DNA of 7,422 bases. Origin: Planctomycetes bacterium UBA4800. GTDB taxonomy: Bacteria > Planctomycetota > UBA8108 > UBA8890 > UBA8898. The translations under genes were made by a program, and so were the position numbers. Under the pieces are notes generated by a model that worked only from the letters and a program-made list of their open reading frames with translations, did no database searches and was not told the DNA's origin. Within the stretch, counting starts at the first letter, position 1; each line of letters opens with the position of its first letter. Location: contig DHGK01000358.1 in assembly GCA_002402755.1 (NCBI GenBank), positions 1 through 7,422 on the forward strand, given 5' to 3'. Below are positions 1 to 4,995 of the stretch, piece by piece.

Positions 1-51
1 CCCGGCGAAGGCACGCCGGGTCGCATCGGGAAGGCCGGAGGCCGTACGCCG

Positions 52-262
52 ATGATGCACGACCCTGGGAAGTCGGACGGGCCCATAGTACCCGAGAAGC
101 GGCCGAACAAAGCCGGGCAACCGGCGGCGGAGGCCGTGGAGGGAAGGGGACCGGCCGAGAGGAACCCGAACCGGCAAAACACACCCCGGACGCAGAGCCG
201 GACGGGTGTGCCAAGTGCGCTGGAGCGGGTGCGTCAGGTCGCCCGACGCGACACGCGCCGGA
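52..262 (+). pseudogene. Group II intron reverse transcriptase/maturase, N-terminal fragment
   Basis: About 70 codons from ATG 52 (or the adjacent ATG at 55) read as the N-terminal leader of a group II intron RT: MHDPGKSD, VPEKRPNKAG, AAEAVEGRG, RTQSR, then the helix ALERVRQVARRDTRRR. This leader precedes the RT palm and fingers. None of RT motifs 1-7, including the YADD catalytic motif, is present anywhere in the window. The similarity ends near base 256-262. The frame stays open to 390, but that part merely reads through domains V and VI of the intron RNA and so is not protein-like. The pattern implies an internal deletion rather than a frameshift. No function is expected. The family identification rests on recalled sequence, not on a search. 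Confidence 0.75.
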
Positions 263-292
263 GGTGCGATTTGACGCCAGAACTCGAGGCAA

Positions 293-325
293 GATCCGGA
301 TGCGCTATCTGCGCTCGTCCGGATC
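293..325 (+). ncRNA. Group II intron domain V-like hairpin
   Basis: GATCCGGA (293-300) pairs perfectly with TCCGGATC (318-325). A T301-G317 wobble follows, then a two-base bulge (T315 C316), then a GCGC/GCGC upper stem (302-305 with 311-314) closed by a 5-nt loop. This is the domain V plan: a 9-bp lower stem, a 2-nt bulge and a short upper stem, 33 nt against the usual 34. Domain V forms the catalytic core of the ribozyme. The residues expected to be the catalytic triad (AGC in many introns) read A294 T295 C296 here, so the central G is not present in this alignment. Confidence 0.7.
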
Positions 326-332
326 CGTGCGT

Positions 333-359
333 GGGGCCGCCCGCGAGGGCGGCCCCTAC
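333..359 (+). ncRNA. Group II intron domain VI-like hairpin and 3' splice end
   Basis: GGGGCCGCCC (333-342) and GGGCGGCCCC (347-356) form a perfect 10-bp stem capped by a GCGA (GNRA-type) tetraloop. TAC (357-359) follows, and this is where I place the intron's 3' boundary. Domain VI normally carries a bulged adenosine 7-8 nt before the 3' end as the branch nucleotide. In this simple fold no unpaired A is available at that place. The 7-nt linker from domain V (326-332) is of ordinary length. Confidence 0.6.
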
Positions 360-365
360 CGCGGC

Positions 366-398
366 CCGATTTCCCGCGGGAAATCGGTGACTGTCCCC
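366..398. repeat. REP-type palindromic repeat, half copy A
   Basis: Positions 366-387 are a perfect 22-nt palindrome (CCGATTTCCCG/CGGGAAATCGG). The tail TGACTGTCCCC follows to 398. Aligned with the full copy at 3002-3034, 33 bases match with two differences (370/3006 and 379/3015). The outer left arm (GGGGACAGTCA) present in the full copy is absent here, so this copy lacks its outer stem. The repeat begins 7 bp after the inferred 3' end of the group II intron. The GGGGACAGTCACCGA motif resembles REP elements mobilised by Y1 (RAYT) transposases. No such transposase is visible here. Confidence 0.75.
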
Positions 399-654
399 GG
401 AACGGTCTCGTTTGTCGCCACCGGAATCGGTGTCCGACGGGACGGTCTCACCTGACCACGAGTTGAAGAAGCGCTCCAACCGCCGCAGCGGGCCACTCTC
501 CCACCGCCCTCACGCCTCTCTCGCGTCTTCGCCTTGGCCCCCGCCACCTCCGCATTGCATCTTCACGGCCCAAGGACCACCATCACCTGCAGACGGAGTT
601 TTCGGTAGGGACAACGGCGCCCGCGGGCCGCAGCACACGTACCAGCATTCCGCA
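399..654. other. Intergenic stretch with no recognisable gene
   Basis: No reading frame here has a ribosome binding site, recognisable family or convincing length. Short direct repeats of ACGGTCTC occur near 402-409 and 442-449. GCCCGCGGGC (619-628) is a 10-bp palindrome just beyond the stop of the minus-strand gene. It has no T-tract on the relevant strand, so it is not a convincing intrinsic terminator. This stretch carries the change from high-GC flank to the lower-GC gene that follows. Confidence 0.5.
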
Positions 655-2535
655 TTACTGAGCTTCGGTTACCGCGAGAACAACCGCTTCGCCCTTCAGC
701 GCGACGATATCGTCGAGGGATAAGACGACCGATTGAACGCACAGAGAACGTTCGGCGATGCCAGCATAGAATCGCAGGAAGCAGTCATCGTTTGGGATAA
801 CCGGGATCCTGAGTGAGAATCGCCCCTCGGCGTCAGTCACGGTACTCGATGTACTCACGGAAACGTCTGCATCCCTGACACAATTGACGTGGATGCGCGG
901 GAGGGCCTCGCCGTTTTCCCTCGTGACTCTTCCAGCCACCTCGCGAGCCCAGTAGCGTGGTACCAAGAGAATCTCGACCTCCTCGCAATCCAATACAACG
1001 TAGGGTTCAACAGCCCACCGATCTCCAATTCTCGCCTCGATTCTGTAGACGCCATAGGCACGTTGCCTGAATGTGAATGGCCAGTTCTCATCCGAGGACT
1101 TCCTCAAGGCGGCCGCTTGCGCACCGGTGTCGTGGTGGAGCATGTAGATGTGCACAGGCATCTCGGAAGAGAAGAGCGGCTCACAGTGCACAACGATATC
1201 GCCAAGTCTGGTCTCCGGTGAGGCAGTCAGTTGGTAGACCTTCTCGACTTCGGTTTCATCGTCAGGGAGAATGAACCTGTCCTGAAAAAGGGTCCCTCCG
1301 CGAGCGTTCATTGCCCAGACAGAGATTCGTCCAGGGCGGTGTCCCTTGAACCACGCTCGTCCTTCGGAGTCCGTAGTGGCAATCACTGATAGCCCCCCTG
1401 AGGAAAACTCTCGCACACGGAGCAGGATTCCTGGGCAGGGTTTCTCGCTTGGATCAAGTACCTGGATCTCTATCCGCGGATGGGCCGCAACGACAAGCGT
1501 CACAGTCTCACGGGCCCCAGGAGATATCTCGACGGTCGCTCCCACAACCACACCCTCTCCGTCAAGGGCTCGCTCGGCCTCAACAACGACCGTCCCGCTG
1601 GACAACCCCGACAGAAGCACTAGCCCAGAGGCGTCGGTCTCTCCTGTGGCCACTACGTACCGGAACGTGGTATGCTCATCTCTGGCAATGTACTTCCTTG
1701 CACGGACGACGAACCGGTCTTGTGGTTCCCCTCTGTGCGAAATCACTCTCACTGCAAGCGAAGACGCCCGCTCCAATGTCACACTGACACGCCTGCTCTC
1801 CCCTGGACTAAGCGCGTCTAGAAACTCTGTCGCGGGCACACAGTCCTCAGCCTCAATCTGCAGGAAGTATGGGACGTGAGGATCGAGTCCGTCAATCAGA
1901 CCGTAGGGGCCCTTCATCTTGTCTTGAAATACAATGCCCGCCTCTTCATGCGCGAATCTATTAACGACGACATCGCCTGTCCTCTTCCTCAACGTGACAC
2001 TGAAACCCTCAATGTCCTCGCCGGTTGTGGTGACAACGAGGTCAATCGCCGCCAGCCTCTGCAGTACAACGCGTACGGTATGTAGGCCTGAGAGCTCTTG
2101 CGGGATCTCCGCTGCAACTCTACATACAGAGAAACCAGGGGCAGACACATCGATAACCAACTGTGTGCCAAGATCGCCTTGACCGATGGGCACAAGAAAC
2201 CCAGACTCCCCCTCCAGAACTTCCTCAGCGACTCGCTGTGCGCTCCAGACGTGAACGGTGGCGCCGTGAACCACGTCATCCTGTGCGAAGCCATCCACCA
2301 CTTCAATACGACAGCCGAAGGCATCGCTCTTGCCAGCGGACCGTGTCACGGTGTCATCGCGAACGGACGATCTCCTCTGCGGAGCAGACAGGGCGGTCTC
2401 GGGTGCTCTCGGTTCAGTGGCTTGCTTGTCAGGGCCCCACAGGAGCCGCAGCACCAGCACGAGAACACCAGCACCTATGAGAATCCCCACGAGAACCACG
2501 ACTCGCCAGAACACACTTCGACTTCGTTCTTGCAT
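655..2535 (-). CDS. Membrane-anchored protein with carboxypeptidase-regulatory/Ig-like repeat domains
   Basis: This encodes 626 residues from ATG 2535. Residues about 12-33 are one hydrophobic helix (VVVLVGILIGAGVLVLVL) after a short basic N-terminus (QERSRSVFWR), so the body is probably exported and held by this signal anchor. A low-complexity linker follows (about 35-70). Then come several beta-rich modules, roughly residues 75-155, 160-255, 260-325, 350-415 and 530-575. The last reads VAGRVTRENGEALP...VTDAEGRFSLRIP, the typical outline of a CarboxypepD_reg domain. The ETDASGLVLL and TTDSEGRAWF turns mark earlier copies. I see no catalytic motif, so a structural, adhesive or envelope role is inferred. 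A GTG at 2583 would add 16 residues (MLLCEAYLTSW...) but lacks an RBS, while ATG 2535 follows GGAGAGAG. GC is about 48-65% in lines I counted, against 75% in a line of the next gene, which suggests separate origin. Confidence 0.82.
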   Translation of the reverse strand: MQERSRSVFWRVVVLVGILIGAGVLVLVLRLLWGPDKQATEPRAPETALSAPQRRSSVRDDTVTRSAGKSDAFGCRIEVVDGFAQDDVVHGATVHVWSAQRVAEEVLEGESGFLVPIGQGDLGTQLVIDVSAPGFSVCRVAAEIPQELSGLHTVRVVLQRLAAIDLVVTTTGEDIEGFSVTLRKRTGDVVVNRFAHEEAGIVFQDKMKGPYGLIDGLDPHVPYFLQIEAEDCVPATEFLDALSPGESRRVSVTLERASSLAVRVISHRGEPQDRFVVRARKYIARDEHTTFRYVVATGETDASGLVLLSGLSSGTVVVEAERALDGEGVVVGATVEISPGARETVTLVVAAHPRIEIQVLDPSEKPCPGILLRVREFSSGGLSVIATTDSEGRAWFKGHRPGRISVWAMNARGGTLFQDRFILPDDETEVEKVYQLTASPETRLGDIVVHCEPLFSSEMPVHIYMLHHDTGAQAAALRKSSDENWPFTFRQRAYGVYRIEARIGDRWAVEPYVVLDCEEVEILLVPRYWAREVAGRVTRENGEALPRIHVNCVRDADVSVSTSSTVTDAEGRFSLRIPVIPNDDCFLRFYAGIAERSLCVQSVVLSLDDIVALKGEAVVLAVTEAQ

Positions 2536-2536
2536 G

Positions 2537-2554
2537 CTGGAGGTCTCTCTCCAG
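2537..2554 (-). promoter_or_regulatory. RBS and small hairpin at the start of the membrane-anchored protein gene
   Basis: On the minus strand the mRNA reads CTGGAG-AGAGAC-CTCCAG followed by C and the ATG at 2535. The purine run GGAGAGAG (2545-2552) is the only Shine-Dalgarno candidate. Part of it lies in the 5' arm of a perfect 6-bp inverted repeat with a 6-nt loop. Folding would pair the GGAG with CCTCC next to the start codon, so the hairpin could reduce translation. The spacing from the GGAG to the ATG is long (13 nt), and the AGAG part is better placed (9 nt). Confidence 0.45.
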
Positions 2555-2598
2555 GAAGTGAGGTACGCTTCGCACAGGAGCACGCACTTCTGTCGAAG

Positions 2599-2778
2599 TC
2601 AGAGTGCACGCTCCACGACACGAGCCTCTACGCCGAAAACGGCAGAGACGCGTGCACTCCTCCATTGCGCAAAAGCATCCGACACAGCAGGCGACCTTCC
2701 GCGTCCCAGGGTTTCGCTGTAAGAGAAGCTCAACAGCCCGTAGGAGATCTCGTTGGCGTTGTCATCATCCGGGATCAT
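2599..2778 (-). CDS. Possible small 59-residue protein upstream of the membrane-anchored gene
   Basis: A 59-codon frame starts at ATG 2778 with a good Shine-Dalgarno (GAGGAG, nine bases upstream on the minus strand). It reads MIPDDDNANEISYGLLSFSY and onwards to ARVVERAL. It ends 63 bp before ATG 2535, so it could be the first gene of a two-gene unit. Its base composition resembles the larger gene rather than the GC-rich flank. I recognise no family, membrane segment or signal peptide; the start is acidic and the rest is mixed. Against it, the ATG overlaps the -10 box of the promoter candidate at 2774-2802. If that promoter is used, transcription starts inside the frame and the ATG is not transcribed. 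It could also be a remnant of a longer gene. Confidence 0.3.
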   Translation of the reverse strand: MIPDDDNANEISYGLLSFSYSETLGRGRSPAVSDAFAQWRSARVSAVFGVEARVVERAL

Positions 2779-2802
2779 AATCGAATACTCCTCGGCAGTC
2801 AA
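2774..2802 (-). promoter_or_regulatory. Near-consensus sigma70-type promoter, minus strand
   Basis: On the minus strand TTGACT (2797-2802) and TATGAT (2774-2779) are separated by exactly 17 bp. Each hexamer differs from the housekeeping consensus at one position. Transcription would begin near 2767 and run toward the gene at 2535-655, giving a leader of about 230 nt. It sits at the right edge of the lower-GC block. The overlap with an SD-ATG pair (GAGGAG...ATG 2778) means promoter and small-ORF readings compete. The match is strong, but no transcription evidence is available here. Confidence 0.55.
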
Positions 2803-2832
2803 ACAACGCTGCGGGCGAGCCCGGCGCGGCCT

Positions 2833-2873
2833 GTAGGCGGGGGCGGCGGCTTCCATGCCGCCTCCCCGCCTGC
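2833..2873. repeat. Long GC-rich hairpin in the intergenic region
   Basis: GTAGGCGGGG (2833-2842) plus GGCGGC pairs with GCCGCC and TCCCCGCCTGC (2856-2872) around a TTCCAT loop. One G-T wobble and a small internal bulge interrupt an otherwise continuous stem of about 15 bp. No T-run follows on either strand, so it is not a textbook intrinsic terminator, but it is strong enough to form in RNA or single-stranded DNA. It lies just upstream of the minus-strand promoter and marks the return to high GC. Confidence 0.5.
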
Positions 2874-2929
2874 AAACATCGCGCCGGCGCCCAGGCCCCG
2901 CCCTTCACGATGCGCTCACTCCGGCAATA

Positions 2930-2973
2930 TGTTTCCCCCGGCGCCAGGCACGCCGTCGCGAGGCCGACCGCTA
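2930..2973 (+). repeat. 44-bp inverted repeat, arm 1
   Basis: This tract (TGTTTCCCCC...GACCGCTA) is the exact reverse complement of 4793-4836 over 44 of 44 bases. A second shared block, GGACCCGTCCGGG (2981-2993), follows after 7 bp. In the other arm the equivalent block (4766-4778) is 14 bp away, so the arrangement is conserved with a variable spacer. The block's end overlaps the start of the REP palindrome at 2991. No transposase or integrase is encoded in or beside it. It looks like an interspersed repeat family. Confidence 0.85.
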
Positions 2974-2990
2974 CCTGAACGGACCCGTCC

Positions 2991-3034
2991 GGGGACAGTC
3001 ACCGACTTCCCGCGAGAAATCGGTGACTGTCCCC
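2991..3034. repeat. REP-type palindromic repeat, full copy B
   Basis: GGGGACAGTCACCGA (2991-3005) and TCGGTGACTGTCCCC (3020-3034) pair perfectly over 15 bp. The inner part (TTC/GAA around CGCG) continues the stem with two mismatches, giving a 44-nt near-perfect palindrome. It shares 33 bases with copy A at 366-398. From memory, this motif is a widely distributed REP/RAYT-associated element in high-GC bacteria. Here it lies upstream of the exported propeller gene and directly abuts the inverted-repeat block ending at 2993. Confidence 0.8.
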
Positions 3035-3191
3035 AGATTTTAATCGGATGGTTTGACATTGGATTCCTCGATAAGGCCGTGGTACGCTGGAACCTGGACA
3101 GTCGAACGGCGCCGCGCGCGGACGAGCGGCGTGCCGGCGTGGTTTCTTGCCGGCGGCGTGATCGGCCGCGCACGCAGCGGTAGCAGCAATC

Positions 3192-4727
3192 ATGAAGACA
3201 TCCGCGGCACGAAGCTCGCACATGCGACAGGGTCTTCCGTTCGCGCTGGCGATGACTCTCTTCATGCCGGCCCCCGAAAGGGCCCTCGCCGGATGGCTCG
3301 GCGCCGGCATACTGCGGCCGGCGGACCCCGCCGCGCCGCACATGACGTCGCCCCACATCGTGACCGACAACCACGGGTTCCCGTGGGCGATGTGGGTCAG
3401 GGTGAGGGCGGGCCACGAGAGCCTCGAGATGTCCGCGTGGGACGGCGCCGCGTGGACGGCGCCGGCATGCGTGCCGAATACGGACGACCACATGGGAACG
3501 TACCTGGATTTCGTCTTCGATACGAACGACGAGCTCTTCATGGTGCACCCGACGTCCGGTCCGATCAAATCGTTTCGGTACAACCCGCAGCGCCGGGAAT
3601 GGACGGGGCCGTTCATTCTCGATGACACGGCGCCGATGTGCGCGTACTGCTCCTATCCCCGGATCGCGATCGGAGGCGGCGAGATCTGGGCCGCATGGTT
3701 CTGCATGGCCGAGAACCTGTATCTGTGCCACATCAAGGCCGCCCGCTGGGACCGACTCCGGAACGAGTGGGAGGCGGCGGAGATCGTCGAGCCTCTCCAG
3801 GGAGGCACATGGTCACGGGCGTGGTTTGCGGACATCGCGGTCGACGGCGCCGGGACTCCCCACGTCGTGTGGACCTTCGATTCCTTCGCCTACGAGGGCG
3901 TGCTGTACTACAGCCGCCGCGAAGGGAGCGCGTGGCGCGAGAAGGAGCGACTCACACCGGACTCGCTGATACCCGTCGGGCCGCATGACGGCACTCGACC
4001 GAGGCTGGTCGTCGACGACCGGGACAACCTGCATTGCTGTTTCCTGGGTTCTCCCCCCGGCGACGGCTTGGGCCGCGTGTACTACTGCACGTACGCCGCG
4101 GCGGCGCAGCGCTGGGGTCCGATCGTCAGGCTCGATCCGTTCAACGACCCGGTGTGGCCCTCCTGGGACAAGGACATCGCCGTGGCGGGGCCCGACAACA
4201 TATGGGTGGCGTATGACATCGGGGATGGGTGGTTTCTGGAGTTCTGGCACACCTATGTCCAGCACTTCGACGGCGTCGAGTGGTCCGAGCCCGAGAGGAT
4301 CGACGATGGGGCGCAGTTCAGAGGGGGGTTTCCCATGATCTCCCTGGACGGACGGGGCCTGCCGTTCGTCGTCTGGGCGCCCGACAACACCATGACGCAT
4401 TTCGGCCATGAGATCTGGTACAACCGGTACGAGGCGCCTGCCGGCATGCCCGCGGCGTTTCTCCGCGGCGATGCCGACGCGGACGGGGCCGTCAAGTTCG
4501 GCGACGCCATCTTCACGCTGAGCTACCTCCTGGCGCGAGGAACCGCCCCGAGCTGCCTCGACGCCGCCGACGCGAACGACGATGGAAGGTTGAACATCGC
4601 CGATGCCATTGCGATCCTGAGGCACGTGTTCGCCGGCACGGGGCCCCTCCCCGCACCTTTTCCCGACTGCGGCTGGGACGAGACCGGGGACAGCCTCACG
4701 TGTCTTGAGAGCCCGGCCTGCCGGTGA
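3192..4727 (+). CDS. Exported beta-propeller-like protein with C-terminal dockerin-type calcium repeats
   Basis: This encodes 511 residues. A signal peptide spans about 1-33: a basic start, hydrophobic LPFALAMTLFM, and a likely cut after RALA before GW. The body has seven similar units at roughly 52-91, 103-140, 154-201, 211-254, 268-314, 326-371 and 378-416. Each follows the outline 'P-x-I-A-x-D-x-x-G-x-P-x-V-x-W ... W-x-G-x-x-W-S', as in sialidase/BNR-like propellers. Seven units would close a seven-bladed ring. I see no Asp-box set or sialidase arginine triad, so enzymatic activity is not claimed. Residues 423-511 hold two EF-hand-like loops, with ligands D427/D429/D431/D438 and D460/N462/D464/D471, plus Cys 455, 493, 504 and 510, which may form disulfides. 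A ligand-binding or degradative extracellular role is inferred. There is no clear SD at ATG 3192; ATG 3222 is an alternative start that keeps the signal peptide. Confidence 0.9.
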   Translation: MKTSAARSSHMRQGLPFALAMTLFMPAPERALAGWLGAGILRPADPAAPHMTSPHIVTDNHGFPWAMWVRVRAGHESLEMSAWDGAAWTAPACVPNTDDHMGTYLDFVFDTNDELFMVHPTSGPIKSFRYNPQRREWTGPFILDDTAPMCAYCSYPRIAIGGGEIWAAWFCMAENLYLCHIKAARWDRLRNEWEAAEIVEPLQGGTWSRAWFADIAVDGAGTPHVVWTFDSFAYEGVLYYSRREGSAWREKERLTPDSLIPVGPHDGTRPRLVVDDRDNLHCCFLGSPPGDGLGRVYYCTYAAAAQRWGPIVRLDPFNDPVWPSWDKDIAVAGPDNIWVAYDIGDGWFLEFWHTYVQHFDGVEWSEPERIDDGAQFRGGFPMISLDGRGLPFVVWAPDNTMTHFGHEIWYNRYEAPAGMPAAFLRGDADADGAVKFGDAIFTLSYLLARGTAPSCLDAADANDDGRLNIADAIAILRHVFAGTGPLPAPFPDCGWDETGDSLTCLESPACR

Positions 4728-4751
4728 CCGGCGGGGCGCCTCTCTTCGCCG

Positions 4752-4775
4752 CCCGTCCGGGGACTCCCGGACGGG
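4752..4775 (+). terminator. Hairpin downstream of the propeller gene (possible terminator)
   Basis: CCCGTCCGGG (4752-4761), loop GACT, and CCCGGACGGG (4766-4775) form a perfect 10-bp stem 24 bp after the stop codon. The position fits a transcript end. There is no following T-tract (TCCCAGACC comes next), so release would need to be U-tract independent or Rho assisted. The right arm doubles as the conserved GGACCCGTCCGGG block of the inverted repeat, so the hairpin may be part of the repeat rather than a dedicated terminator. Confidence 0.4.
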
Positions 4776-4780
4776 TCCCA

Positions 4781-4800
4781 GACCGCTCGGCGTAGCGGTC
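4781..4800. repeat. Small hairpin adjoining inverted-repeat arm 2
   Basis: GACCGCT (4781-4787) and AGCGGTC (4794-4800) form a perfect 7-bp stem with a 6-nt loop (CGGCGT). The right half lies inside the 44-bp repeat arm. The left half is missing from arm 1, where the spacer is shorter, so this hairpin is specific to the copy downstream of the propeller gene. Confidence 0.45.
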
Positions 4801-4836
4801 GGCCTCGCGACGGCGTGCCTGGCGCCGGGGGAAACA
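4793..4836 (-). repeat. 44-bp inverted repeat, arm 2
   Basis: This is the exact reverse complement of 2930-2973. With arm 1 it encloses the propeller gene and 1,819 bp of sequence. Both arms carry the GGACCCGTCCGGG companion block on the side facing the gene. Its function is unknown. It could be a substrate for inversion, the end of a non-autonomous element, or two independent members of a dispersed family. Confidence 0.85.
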
Positions 4837-4983
4837 ACAAGGTTCAAGGCGGCGCGCGTTCGATCCGGCCGAGGGGCCCGCATGGTACAATGACGCCCTG
4901 AAGCACCGGCCGTGTGCCGGGGACGGTCGCGCGGCCGGGCTTTCATGCAGACATACCGCCTCGCGCGTTCAGATCCGAGGTTC

Positions 4984-4989
4984 GAGGAG
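4984..4989 (+). promoter_or_regulatory. Ribosome binding site deciding the start of the beta-helix gene
   Basis: GAGGAG lies six bases before ATG 4996, an optimal Shine-Dalgarno arrangement. The in-frame GTG at 4912 and ATG at 4945 have no comparable site. The protein's first hexapeptide turn (IDPTARV) begins four residues after ATG 4996. Confidence 0.7.
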
Positions 4990-4995
4990 CGCGTC

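Larger units (their letters stand above)
1..359 (+). mobile_element. Degenerate group II intron (5' end outside window, RT mostly deleted)
   Basis: The segment starts inside the intron with a 7-bp hairpin (1-20, CCCGGCG/CGCCGGG). It runs into the start of an intron-encoded reverse transcriptase frame (from 52 or 55), then jumps after about 70 codons to the intron's 3' end. That end has a 33-nt domain V-like hairpin (293-325) and a domain VI-like hairpin (333-356) followed by TAC, which fits the AY 3' terminus of group II introns. The reading frame opens with MHDPGKSDGPIVPEK and contains RTQSR and ALERVRQVARRD, which I recognise from memory as the N-terminus of LtrA-type maturases. Full proteins of this class are usually above 400 residues, so about 1 kb is missing. 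The intron cannot supply its own RT. The 5' end lies beyond base 1, so completeness on that side is unknown. Confidence 0.75.

Noticed and set aside
366..3034. CRISPR-like reading of the repeats
   Set aside because: Only two copies occur, 2.6 kb apart and palindromic, with no regular spacers and no cas genes.
3053..3088. TTGACA at 3053-3058 upstream of the propeller gene as a -35 box
   Set aside because: No acceptable -10 lies 16-18 bp downstream. TACGCT (3083-3088) is 24 bp away and GATAAG (3070-3075) only 11 bp away.
2098..3183. 361-codon plus-strand frame crossing the gene start, promoter and repeats
   Set aside because: It is antisense to the membrane-anchored gene, passes through palindromes, and shows no recognisable domain or RBS.
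2916..3731. Long minus-strand frame of 271 codons across the propeller gene start
   Set aside because: It runs antisense to the well-supported propeller gene and through the REP and inverted repeat. Its Arg/Pro/His-rich translation is typical of GC-rich shadow frames.
4720..4732. GCCGGTGACCGGC palindrome across the propeller stop codon
   Set aside because: It is only 6 bp per arm with a one-base centre, too short a loop to be a useful RNA hairpin.
4886..4891. TACAAT as a -10 box for the beta-helix gene
   Set aside because: The position is plausible, but no -35-like hexamer is found at 16-18 bp, so the site is too weak to list.
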